DNA of 12,736 nt from Acidilobaceae archaeon (GTDB taxonomy: Archaea; Thermoproteota; Thermoprotei_A; Sulfolobales; Acidilobaceae): the NCBI GenBank assembly GCA_027057815.1, contig JALURD010000118.1, positions 1 to 12,736 of the forward strand, in the 5' to 3' direction. The notes under the pieces were generated by a model. That model did no database searches and was not told the origin of the DNA. It saw only the letters and a list, made by a program, of their open reading frames with translations. Of this stretch, positions 1-6,344 are shown piece after piece (position 1 is the stretch's first letter; each line of letters opens with the position of its first letter). The position numbers were made by a program, and so were the translations under genes.

Positions 1-497
1 ATTGTGTTTAATAATTTAATAAAATATTTTATTACTAGAGGGAGCACCGCAATTGAGAATGGAGCTGTAAATGAAGGATAGTAGAATGTTACAGCCGGGT
101 TAAAGGAATAAAGTATTGAGCCGATGATTCTTAAAATATTTGATGAGACATATTCTCTTAATAAGGAATACATTGAAAGAGCGGCAATTACGTAAAAGAG
201 GATAGGATATATTATTGTTTGAGGTAATTTCATTAACGCTAGTGAATATGATAAGGCATTAAGTATGGGTTCAATAATGGAGTAGTAGTATTTGAGGCTA
301 TTCATGTACTCACTTGAAATGAGGCTAAATGATTTTTCCAGCTCAACATATGTTGTTTTTAAGTCAGATCTATACTTTTTATCGACACCAATGAGGTCTT
401 GATAGGAAAGAGCTTCAGCAGATATTACTATAATTATCAAAATAATTACTAAAACCTCGATGTATGCCGTCCTAAGCGATGAATTACTTGAACCCAC
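1..497 (-). CDS. Polytopic membrane protein, N-terminal part (partial, runs off left edge)
   Basis: The minus strand is open from a GTG at 497 to the edge of the window (about 165 codons), and an in-frame TAA at 503-501 fixes the start. The translation begins MGSSNSSLRTAYIEV, then has a very hydrophobic segment (about residues 16-30) that looks like a signal anchor or first membrane helix. A polar, Tyr/Ser-rich stretch of about 50 residues follows, then at least two more hydrophobic segments separated by REYVSSN. The segment SFNPAVTFYYPS followed by a hydrophobic run ending VLPLVIKYF resembles GT-C-type membrane glycosyltransferases and YfhO-like proteins, but this is only an impression and no catalytic motif is in view. 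GGGTG at 510-506 lies 8 nt before the GTG, and a TATA-like CCTAAATAAG at 537-528 predicts a very short leader. The gene is much more AT-rich than the rest of the window. Its function is not recognised. Confidence 0.7.
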   Translation of the reverse strand, partial: MGSSNSSLRTAYIEVLVIILIIIVISAEALSYQDLIGVDKKYRSDLKTTYVELEKSFSLISSEYMNSLKYYYSIIEPILNALSYSLALMKLPQTIIYPILFYVIAALSMYSLLREYVSSNILRIIGSILYSFNPAVTFYYPSFTAPFSIAVLPLVIKYFIKLLNT

Positions 498-527
498 TAT
501 TTAGGCACCCAGCGTGGCGATCGTTCA

Positions 528-554
528 CTTATTTAGGTTAGGCTGTTTATAAAG
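528..554. promoter_or_regulatory. Divergent promoter pair
   Basis: Two TATA-like elements sit about 10 bp apart in the gap between divergent membrane-protein genes. CCTAAATAAG on the minus strand (537-528) lies about 35 nt from the GTG at 497. TTTATAAAG on the plus strand (546-554) lies about 45 nt from the ATG at 596. Both fit the usual archaeal spacing of about 25 nt from TATA to transcription start and would give short leaders. They were read by eye. Confidence 0.45.
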
Positions 555-557
555 ATA

Positions 558-575
558 CATCGCCTGAGAGCGATG
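558..575. repeat. Perfect 6-bp inverted repeat near predicted transcription start
   Basis: CATCGC (558-563) and GCGATG (570-575) form a perfect inverted repeat around a 6-nt spacer. It lies just downstream of the plus-strand TATA box and just upstream of the GAGGTG ribosome binding site at 579-584. It could be a dimeric repressor operator at the start site, or a small hairpin at the mRNA 5' end. Confidence 0.4.
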
Positions 576-595
576 ATTGAGGTGCTTAAAAAGGC

Positions 596-946
596 ATGCA
601 AGAGGACAACAGGGTAGTTGTCATTGCTATGCTGGCTGCCACAGTTATTATTGCTTCTCCCCTAATGCAGCTGGGTAACCATTCAAGCCTTGAATACTTC
701 TTCTACGTAACCGTGCTCGGTTCACTTGTAGGCTTTCAGGTCTACTATGTCTTAAAATTAGGGTTAGATAAGAAAACAAAGTATATGATTGCAATCACTG
801 TTTACGTAGTCGAGTCACTGTATATTTTATCTTATACTAAGCGGTTCACATCAGACCTTGCCGCAACCCTATTATCGCCGATAACTTTGCTGGTAATACT
901 AAGCGTGCTCGAAGAAATGAAACATGGAAATACTGATACACGCTAA
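596..946 (+). CDS. Small multi-spanning membrane protein of unknown function
   Basis: This encodes 116 residues. The ATG is well supported: GAGGTG lies at 579-584 and an in-frame TAA at 587-589 rules out an upstream extension. The protein has a charged N-terminus (MQEDNR) and about four hydrophobic segments at roughly residues 7-23, 34-54, 62-80 and 88-105. The short basic loop LGLDKKTK lies between the second and third segments, and the tail EEMKHGNTDTR is hydrophilic. There are no cysteines or other obvious cofactor-binding residues. I recognise no family. It is divergent from the partial membrane-protein gene at the left edge and converges on the CDGSH gene, whose stop is only 25 nt away. 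It shares the AT-rich composition of the left edge and may belong with that gene. Confidence 0.75.
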   Translation: MQEDNRVVVIAMLAATVIIASPLMQLGNHSSLEYFFYVTVLGSLVGFQVYYVLKLGLDKKTKYMIAITVYVVESLYILSYTKRFTSDLAATLLSPITLLVILSVLEEMKHGNTDTR

Positions 947-971
947 ATGATTGCCCTGTATTTAGGCCTGT

Positions 972-1220
972 CTATTTTGGCGAATAGACATCGCTTGCAC
1001 TAACTTTACCTCCTCCCTTAAGGCTAACTGATAAGGCTTCGCTGAGCCTCTCACCTTTATTGTTATACACGTATACTTTATCATCGTCCTCGTCTTGAAT
1101 CATAATGTGTGCTCCGCTGCATAATGGGTACGTCTTCGATAAGCCGCAGGCGCATATCGACACTGGCGGGTTGCCTATCCTTATGGGCTGTTTTGCCTTA
1201 AAACGTACAAGTCTAGCCAT
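972..1220 (-). CDS. CDGSH-type [2Fe-2S] iron-sulfur protein
   Basis: This is an 82-residue protein with one CDGSH (zf-CDGSH, mitoNEET-like) domain. The signature is complete: C23-X-C25-X2-S28-X3-P32-X-C34-S-G-A-H38. In this family the three Cys and one His bind a redox-active [2Fe-2S] cluster. The Asp of the classic CDGSH string is Ser here (CSGAH), a tolerated variation as far as I know. No membrane helix is seen, so it is probably a cytosolic electron-transfer or cluster-transfer protein. The C-terminal half is predicted beta-rich (DDDKVYVYNNKGERL). The ATG at 1220 has GGTGA 6 nt upstream (1231-1227). It follows the thioferritin gene on the same strand after 55 nt, so the two are probably co-transcribed. 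The family assignment is firm; the partner and physiological role are inferred. Confidence 0.9.
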   Translation of the reverse strand: MARLVRFKAKQPIRIGNPPVSICACGLSKTYPLCSGAHIMIQDEDDDKVYVYNNKGERLSEALSVSLKGGGKVSASDVYSPK

Positions 1221-1275
1221 TAAACTTCACCACACAAGGAGAAAGAGGAGTGGATACTCTACTAGCTTAAGCCGC

Positions 1276-1830
1276 TTACGTTTTCAGGAATTTAGACGTG
1301 AAGGGGCTTTCACCTGGAGCGCGCCTTCTGAAGTGACCACTTGGTTTTCCTGTTAGCAGCTCTTCGAACCAGGCCTCATGTTCTATCTCTTCGTGAAGTA
1401 TTGCTAGAGCTAAATCAGCCGTCCTATGGTCCTTGCCCCACACATAGTTCAGTATCTCAGTGTAGACCCCTACCGCGCACCTCTCAGCGTCTAAGAGCAC
1501 CTTAAGTATGTTCTCTATTGTAGATTCCTCTGGAAGCCTAGGATCCATGCAGGCCGCCTTATCGGCGAATTCCTTAATGTCGTTTGGAAGCTGGCCTCCC
1601 AGCTCGTAGATTCTAACTGCAAGCGCCTCGAAGTGAGAGCGGTCCTCCTGCCTTGCGTCCTCAACTATCTCCTTTATGGCTTCCCCCTCTAGGCCAGCCG
1701 AGTGCATCCTCAGGAGGGTGTAGTAATAGTATGTAGTGAACTCCGCCGCGGCCGCGCGGATCAACATGTCCAAGAGTTTATCTACATCTACTCCCGCCTT
1801 ACGGATGAGCTCCACGTTCCTCCTAGCCAT
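1276..1830 (-). CDS. Dps-like ferritin (DPSL, 'thioferritin')
   Basis: This is a 184-residue four-helix ferritin-like protein. Candidate di-iron ligands are E30 in helix 1, E62/D63 and H66 in EDRSH, E116, and E148/H151 in an ExxH motif (EEIEH). Two cysteines, C94 (before helix 3) and C118 (after E116), match the cysteine pair that distinguishes the DPSL/thioferritin group from true Dps and ferritin. Known members form 12-mer cages that oxidise Fe(II) with peroxide and store iron, protecting DNA during oxidative stress. The C-terminal 20 or so residues (GHFRRRAPGE onward) are basic and probably disordered. The ATG at 1830 has GAGGTG at 1845-1840. A TATA-like stretch on the minus strand (1898-1889, AACTTATTAC) could be its promoter. 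The CDGSH gene lies 55 nt downstream on the same strand. Confidence 0.85.
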   Translation of the reverse strand: MARRNVELIRKAGVDVDKLLDMLIRAAAAEFTTYYYYTLLRMHSAGLEGEAIKEIVEDARQEDRSHFEALAVRIYELGGQLPNDIKEFADKAACMDPRLPEESTIENILKVLLDAERCAVGVYTEILNYVWGKDHRTADLALAILHEEIEHEAWFEELLTGKPSGHFRRRAPGESPFTSKFLKT

Positions 1831-2066
1831 TACATTTCACACCTCAACTCTGCTACGTAATGTTTACTCCTACTGTAGCCCCGAAGAGTAATAAGTTAAC
1901 ATCAATATACTTAACCAACAATTAACAAGACGTGATCTATACTTTCGTGTGCTATTTACAAGGGCTACCCCCTATGTTCCTTCGAGGATCTATGAAAGTG
2001 CGTATTAACTCTGTGTCAACACACCAACACTAGTAGCGTAGCCGGGCGTTGAAGAGGTGCAGAGGC
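1831..2066. promoter_or_regulatory. Divergent intergenic region, thioferritin / radical SAM
   Basis: This gap of about 236 nt carries the thioferritin ribosome binding site (1845-1840) and a possible minus-strand TATA near 1890-1898. A weak plus-strand TATA-like TATTAACT at 2003-2010 would place a start near 2032 for the radical SAM gene. GTAGCCC (1875-1881) and GGGCTAC (1962-1968) are inverted copies 80 nt apart, probably by chance. I see no RNA gene or convincing short ORF. Confidence 0.35.
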
Positions 2067-3632
2067 TTGCGGGGGAGACCCCGCGAGCCGCTAGACGTGG
2101 ATGTAGTAATTAGCAGCGACCGCTGCATGATAAGCAATCACCACGGGCACGCATTCATAGGATTCGCTGCAACGGGCCCAGCAGTGCTTCTCCCCGAGAA
2201 AATTTGGAAGTGGCTTGCATGCCCAAAACCCAAAATCGACGGGCACGGCAGGCCCCTAGTGGCTCCTTACGGGCTACGCAAGATAGAGGCTGCGCTGCAA
2301 GACGCGGGCTTCAGGGCCTACGTAATAGACCCAGACTACATTGCATACTACGTTAGAAGGGCAAGCGTGCTCCTTATAGGACACCATGACTTCTTCGCCT
2401 TCGGCCCGCCTAGCAATGAGTGGTGGATGCTGACAGGTCGAGAGCCCGTTAACAGGAAGAGCTTCATAGAGTTCGTCAGCAACCCCGCCATCTGGGAAGA
2501 GAAGGCCCGGAGAGGCCTCAAGGTAATAGTTGGCGGTCCAGCTGCATGGCAGTGGGAAGTCTGGCCCGAGGCCCGAAAGCGGTGGCCTATTGACACACTC
2601 GTTGAGGGGGAGGCCGAGAAGGTTGTAGTTAAGCTAGTTGAAGCCGCGCTTGAAGGGGATCCCCTGCCTCCGAAAGTAACTGTAAAACCAGGCGAGGAGC
2701 CCACTATAGAAGAGATACCGGCAATCAAGGCTCCTAGCTCTGTAGGCCTAGTGGAGATAATGCGGGGCTGCCCAAGGGGATGCCGCTTCTGCAGCGTAAC
2801 TCATAGGCCCCTGCGCTTCATCCCCTTGGAGAGGATAGAGTACGAGATCAAGGTTAACCTCAACGGTGGTGTGAGAAACGTTCTACTCCACAGTGAAGAC
2901 GTTCTACTATATGGAGCTGACGGAGTTAGACCCAGGCCTGAACCCCTCCTCAAACTGCATACTATGGTAGCTAAGTACCTAGACGCATATAGCGCTGGTT
3001 TCTCATGGAGCCACGCAAGCCTAGCGGCAATAAAGTACGCCGAGGAGCATGGCCGCATCGTATCCAGGATCTCAGATCTAATCGTTGATGGCGACGTAAG
3101 GCCGTTCTTTGGCGTGGAGGTGGGCCTAGAAACTGGGAGTGTCAGGCTGGCGCGCCGGATTATGCCAGCAAAGGCATCCCCGTATAAGCCTGAGGAATAT
3201 CCAGACCTAGTAGAGGACGCATTCTCAATAATGGCCGACAACCACATAATACCGGCTGCTACGTTCATACTAGGCTTGCCGGGGGAGAGCGAAGAAGATG
3301 TCTATGCAACCATAGAACTCATAGAGAGGCTTAAGCATTACCCAAGCATCATTGTGCCCATGTTCTTCGTGCCCCTCGGAGTCCTGAAGGGAGAGGAGCC
3401 CTTCACTAAGGGTAAGATTAAAGACTACCACATAGAAGCCCTGGTTGCTGCTGCACGCCACTCGATTAGGTGGGCGAAGTGGATCCTCGAGAAAGGCTAC
3501 GCCAAGGGAGTCCAGGGGGCTCCACTTAGGCTCCTGCTAAAACTTGCCGTAGTCTACGCTGAAAAGAAGCTCCACGAATACTTAGAAGGACATGCAAGAC
3601 ACTCTAGGGTTTTAAAGGTTACTAGTGTATAA
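2067..3632 (+). CDS. Radical SAM protein with B12-binding-like N-terminal domain
   Basis: The radical SAM cluster motif is GCPRGCRFCS (nt 2766-2795), a C-X3-C-X2-C that binds [4Fe-4S] and S-adenosylmethionine. Upstream, about residues 40-170 contain PYGLRKIEAALQDAGF, a hydrophobic LLIGHHD strand and LKVIVGGPA. This is the Rossmann-like, B12-binding-type layout of COG1032 enzymes. Downstream EVGLETGSVRLAR and AATFILGLPGESEEDV are typical of the TIM barrel. Substrate and product are unknown. The reading frame extends up to a TTG at 2049. The TTG at 2067 is preferred because GAGGTG at 2054-2059 sits 7 nt before it, matching spacing elsewhere in the window, and that gives 521 residues. A GTG at 2094 is another possibility. 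The gene stands alone: the neighbour upstream is divergent and the one downstream has its own promoter region. Confidence 0.85.
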   Translation: MRGRPREPLDVDVVISSDRCMISNHHGHAFIGFAATGPAVLLPEKIWKWLACPKPKIDGHGRPLVAPYGLRKIEAALQDAGFRAYVIDPDYIAYYVRRASVLLIGHHDFFAFGPPSNEWWMLTGREPVNRKSFIEFVSNPAIWEEKARRGLKVIVGGPAAWQWEVWPEARKRWPIDTLVEGEAEKVVVKLVEAALEGDPLPPKVTVKPGEEPTIEEIPAIKAPSSVGLVEIMRGCPRGCRFCSVTHRPLRFIPLERIEYEIKVNLNGGVRNVLLHSEDVLLYGADGVRPRPEPLLKLHTMVAKYLDAYSAGFSWSHASLAAIKYAEEHGRIVSRISDLIVDGDVRPFFGVEVGLETGSVRLARRIMPAKASPYKPEEYPDLVEDAFSIMADNHIIPAATFILGLPGESEEDVYATIELIERLKHYPSIIVPMFFVPLGVLKGEEPFTKGKIKDYHIEALVAAARHSIRWAKWILEKGYAKGVQGAPLRLLLKLAVVYAEKKLHEYLEGHARHSRVLKVTSV

Positions 3633-3830
3633 AAATAACTGATGAACCTTAAAGCATACACGAGATTCTATTGTCGAGTGGAAAAGGAATTGATAGTCAT
3701 TTATTAATATTAGAATTAAGACATTAATTTTAGTTTAATTCGCATCCGGCATATATACTTGATAGAGTTATATTAAAATATTTTATTTGCGTATTCACAT
3801 CTCCCAGAGGTAACGTAGGGTGTTAGTGGT
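3633..3830 (+). promoter_or_regulatory. AT-rich promoter region of the winged-helix regulator
   Basis: This 198-nt AT-rich gap has a T-rich tract (TTTTAGTTTAATT, about 3728-3740) that could end radical SAM transcription. Two TATA candidates follow: CATATATAC at 3750-3758 and TTATATTAAAA at 3768-3778. The second overlaps a perfect 12-nt palindrome, TAAAATATTTTA, at 3774-3785. The element AGGGTG at 3817-3822 is the likely ribosome binding site for the ATG at 3831. No RNA gene is apparent. Confidence 0.45.
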
Positions 3831-4178
3831 ATGAGCGAGAGTACGCTGGCTTTCGTAAACTGCATAGGCATGGGGGACCCCGAGGTAGTCGCCGAGATAC
3901 TCGAGATGCTACTGGAGAAGGGCGCATTGACCGCCAGGCAAGCCTCAGAAGAGATGGGAGTAAGCTATCCACTCGTTCTAAGGGTCATAAACAATCTTTC
4001 CAACAGGGGCCTGGTGAAGACTAGTAAGCTAAAGGGCGAGCGCGGCAGGCCTAGGAAGCTAGTTACAATTGACAAAGAGAAAGTTGTCAGCATGATCGAT
4101 GAGTGCATAAAGAAGTTGCAGGAGTTCAAGGAAGCCGTTGAGAAGGCCCCTGCGCCGGAGCAGGCCCAGGAAGCCTAG
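3831..4178 (+). CDS. Winged helix-turn-helix transcriptional regulator
   Basis: This 115-residue protein is built on a winged HTH. After a short N-terminus, residues about 18-31 (EVVAEILEMLLEKG) form helix 1. LTARQASEEMGVSYPLVLRV (about 33-52) is the helix-turn-helix proper. LSNRGLVKTSKLKGERGRPRK leads into the wing, where a basic GRPRK tip probably contacts the minor groove. The C-terminal helix (KVVSMIDECIKKLQEF) probably mediates dimerisation, and the tail is Ala/Pro/Glu-rich. It resembles small archaeal MarR/ArsR-like regulators. No ligand pocket can be assigned. Two cysteines (C11, C95) are present but do not form a recognisable sensor motif. The gene is monocistronic and converges on tpi. 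An AT palindrome in its own promoter makes autoregulation plausible but unproven. Confidence 0.8.
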   Translation: MSESTLAFVNCIGMGDPEVVAEILEMLLEKGALTARQASEEMGVSYPLVLRVINNLSNRGLVKTSKLKGERGRPRKLVTIDKEKVVSMIDECIKKLQEFKEAVEKAPAPEQAQEA

Positions 4179-4235
4179 CATAGCGTTAAAACAGTATGAG
4201 TAAAGACATAAACGAAAACTACGGTTTTCAAGGCA

Positions 4236-4250
4236 TCTTTTTATTTTAAA
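4236..4250 (+). terminator. T-rich terminator after the winged-helix gene
   Basis: The tract CTTTTTATTTTAAAT lies about 60 nt after the stop of the winged-helix gene, in the convergent gap with tpi. Oligo-T tracts act as intrinsic terminators in archaea. No strong stem precedes it. Confidence 0.45.
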
Positions 4251-4280
4251 TTGTAGTAACCCAGTTAACTTACCGGAAAA

Positions 4281-4949
4281 TTACACTGATGCAAGCGGCT
4301 CTGCTAGCTCCCAGAGCTTCCGGTCGGGATTCCGTGCCTTCATGACTGCACTAGCCACGAGCACCCCCCTAGCCCCTAGCTCGACGGCTCTTTGTACATC
4401 GCTTGAGTCGGTGATTCCGGCGCCAGCCAGGACCGGCACATCGGCTACCCTCTTCACGGCCTCCACAGCGTCTGTTATTACTTCAGGCCTGGCCTTGGAG
4501 ACCGGGATCCCTGTGCCTATTAGTTCGGGGGGCTCTACTGCTATCATTGTGGGCCTTAGGTGCGCGAGGCCCTCAGCTTCGCCGGGCGTGTCAGCGCAGA
4601 CTAGACTCTCAAGGCCTGCATCCCTTAGCGCCTCCACGACTCTGGCTACGTCTCTGTATATCATTTTATGCTCGCTGTGATTGACGAGGGATCCTTTCAC
4701 ACCCGCATATTTTAGGGCTTGAGGCGGAATGAAGCCTGTATGGGCTCCAAAGCCTATTGGATCAACGTGTTGTACATAAACGTCCCCGTGTATCTCTACT
4801 ATTCTACTTGCAATAATGGAGGGCACCGCTAGGATTACCCGAACTCCTAGTTTGCTGGTAATCTTAGCGGCTTCACTCGCCAGCTTTACGCCTACAGCTG
4901 TAAACGCTTGCTCGTACGCCTTGTAGTTAATGACTAGGATGCCTGCCAT
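4281..4949 (-). CDS. tpiA: Triosephosphate isomerase (archaeal type)
   Basis: Interconverts dihydroxyacetone phosphate and glyceraldehyde 3-phosphate in glycolysis and gluconeogenesis. From the preferred start the protein has 222 residues, the short archaeal length rather than about 250. Visible catalytic elements are N8 and K10 in INYK, H91 in NHSEH, and E139 in VEPPELIGTG, followed by the phosphate-gripping loop. AGAGI and GVLVASAV near the C-terminus close the TIM barrel. The frame extends seven codons upstream to an ATG at 4970. The ATG at 4949 is chosen because GAGGTG at 4963-4958 lies 8 nt before it and lies inside that extension. A minus-strand TATATGA near 4990-4984 may be its promoter, giving an almost leaderless transcript. 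It lies 132 nt downstream of fbp on the same strand, consistent with the gluconeogenic role of both. Confidence 0.95.
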   Translation of the reverse strand: MAGILVINYKAYEQAFTAVGVKLASEAAKITSKLGVRVILAVPSIIASRIVEIHGDVYVQHVDPIGFGAHTGFIPPQALKYAGVKGSLVNHSEHKMIYRDVARVVEALRDAGLESLVCADTPGEAEGLAHLRPTMIAVEPPELIGTGIPVSKARPEVITDAVEAVKRVADVPVLAGAGITDSSDVQRAVELGARGVLVASAVMKARNPDRKLWELAEPLASV

Positions 4950-5044
4950 GGATCCTACACCTCTATGCATCCTTGCTTAGGGCTCATATACCCCGCTATT
5001 CACGCTTACCCTTTAGGAAATCGTTAAGGATGCAATTAATAATT

Positions 5045-5060
5045 AGGTTAAATTAAAAAT
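5045..5060 (-). terminator. T-rich terminator after fbp
   Basis: Read on the minus strand, TAATTTTTAATTTAAC lies 20-35 nt beyond the fbp stop and before the tpi promoter region. It is a plausible archaeal oligo-T terminator that would separate, at least partly, fbp from tpi transcription. Confidence 0.45.
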
Positions 5061-5081
5061 TAGAGGAACGGGTTTTTAGGT

Positions 5082-6245
5082 TTACTCGTGTTCAGGGCCT
5101 GTGAGTTCCTCACTCCTCTTCAGCTTGGGCTGGTAGCCAAGGTCTGCCTTGACGAATCTATCCTTCAGCTTCTCAAGCACCTTAGGTAGGGTTGTGTACT
5201 CCATCTCTTCTGGGCCTAGCCTGTGTGGCATGAAGGGTCCGTGGCGTCTTAGGTACTCGGCGACCTGCTGTGCGAGCCTCCTCGTCTCGTCGAAGGCTAC
5301 ATCGTCGAAGAGGTCTGCTGGCCCGATGAGTTCTCCGTTCTTTATCTGGAAGCCTAGTGCTACGACCCTAGGGGGCCCGTCGAACCTCGTGCACTTGGCA
5401 TCCTTCAGGCCAACAGGCATCAAGGGCCCGTGGTGGCTGCCCCTCATCCATCCAGCCACTAGGTGTGGGAAGCTGAATGCCTCCAGTATCTCTCCTACGG
5501 CTGGGAAGCCGCTCTGCGCCCTCACTATCATTACTGGGTCGTCCTTACCAACGTATTTACCTGCTATTAGGTTGAGCCTCTCACTGCTAACGACTGCACC
5601 TATTTCTCCATCGCTCTTCCTGTAGACCCTTTTTATCACGTACCTTCCAGGTGTTCCAATTAGCGCTAGTAGGTCGTATAGCTCCTCGGGGGTATTGAGT
5701 TTGACCATTCTTCCCTCGTAGACATCCAGTACTTCGAATACGAAGCCATCGTGCATCCTCGGGTCTATTACGAGGCCTGCCGTGTTGAATGGGTCAGCGA
5801 ATATCTTGTATAGGGGCAGGTTGAAGGCGCCTGGCTCGGTTTTATCGGCCATGAATACTATTACGGGCTCCGCTGGCCTCTCCACGAATTCCATCTCGGC
5901 TACTCCTGGGCCCATCCCCCTGACGTTGCCGCTAAAGGCGTCGCTAAGGAGATCCTGGCCCGCAGCATATAGGCCGAGTTCTTTTGCTACTTTGGTTGCC
6001 TCTTTGAACGCGTTCCATGCTAGCTCGTGTATCTCCGGGCTGTCCACTCCCTTGAAGTGAGTCATTATTAACTGCAGGTCGTCCCCTACATGCGTTACGT
6101 AGAAGCTCTTGATCACGCCCTTCCTCTTAGCCTCGGCTAACACCCTACTAGCAGCCAGGATGGTATCAGGGTGGACCTTGTGGTGGCCTGCAATGCTACC
6201 TATGTCAGCCTTAATTACGCTTATGGTAACCTTCTGCCCGGCCAT
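5082..6245 (-). CDS. fbp: Bifunctional fructose-1,6-bisphosphate aldolase/phosphatase
   Basis: This gluconeogenic enzyme condenses dihydroxyacetone phosphate with glyceraldehyde 3-phosphate and then dephosphorylates fructose 1,6-bisphosphate to fructose 6-phosphate, in one active site that remodels around Mg2+. The N-terminus KVTISVIKADIGSIAGHHKV is diagnostic of class V FBPase: D14 and H21 are metal or substrate ligands. VTHVGDD (D55, D56) is a Mg site. KYVGKDDP contains Y231 and K234, the equivalents of the catalytic Tyr and the Schiff-base Lys of the family. AGWMRGSHHGPLMPVG and the C-terminal GPFMPHRLG are also typical. From ATG 6245 there are 387 residues, normal for the family. A GTG four codons upstream is rejected because it lies inside the GGGGTG ribosome binding site (6260-6255). 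A TATA-like GCGTAAAACTTA near 6300-6289 is the likely promoter. The gene diverges from the FAD oxidase. Confidence 0.96.
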   Translation of the reverse strand: MAGQKVTISVIKADIGSIAGHHKVHPDTILAASRVLAEAKRKGVIKSFYVTHVGDDLQLIMTHFKGVDSPEIHELAWNAFKEATKVAKELGLYAAGQDLLSDAFSGNVRGMGPGVAEMEFVERPAEPVIVFMADKTEPGAFNLPLYKIFADPFNTAGLVIDPRMHDGFVFEVLDVYEGRMVKLNTPEELYDLLALIGTPGRYVIKRVYRKSDGEIGAVVSSERLNLIAGKYVGKDDPVMIVRAQSGFPAVGEILEAFSFPHLVAGWMRGSHHGPLMPVGLKDAKCTRFDGPPRVVALGFQIKNGELIGPADLFDDVAFDETRRLAQQVAEYLRRHGPFMPHRLGPEEMEYTTLPKVLEKLKDRFVKADLGYQPKLKRSEELTGPEHE

Positions 6246-6344
6246 CCCTCTATTCACCCCATACTCTTCTCTAGGGGAGGCTGGGGTCTAAGTTTTACGC
6301 TTAATCCGCTCCAGCCCGCTAGAGGCTAGCCTGGGTGAACCGCC
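6246..6344. promoter_or_regulatory. Compact divergent promoter region, fbp / FAD oxidase
   Basis: Fewer than 100 bp separate the two genes. A TATA-like element at about 6289-6300 can be read both ways: GTAAAACTTA on the minus strand for fbp, and TTTTACGCTTAA on the plus strand for the oxidase. GGTGA at 6334-6338 is the only good plus-strand ribosome binding site and lies 6-7 nt before an ACG codon in the oxidase frame. Confidence 0.4.
6334..6338 (+). promoter_or_regulatory. Ribosome binding site pointing to an ACG start
   Basis: GGTGA is complementary to the archaeal 16S 3' end and lies 6-7 nt before ACG 6345. The same spacing (6-9 nt) is seen before the starts of tpi, fbp, the CDGSH gene and bcp in this window. 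It supports initiation at 6345 although the codon is not ATG, GTG or TTG. Confidence 0.5.

Noticed and set aside
1875..1968. GTAGCCC / GGGCTAC inverted pair in the thioferritin-radical SAM gap
   Set aside because: Only 7 bp and 80 nt apart with no supporting structure; chance is likely.
2348..3268. Two minus-strand open frames opposite the radical SAM gene
   Set aside because: They lie entirely antisense to a gene with a canonical cluster motif. The translations have no recognisable motif and no good ribosome binding site.
3640..3660. CTGATGA string after the radical SAM gene as a possible C/D RNA
   Set aside because: No second box at suitable distance and no terminal stem; it is an isolated match in AT-rich DNA.
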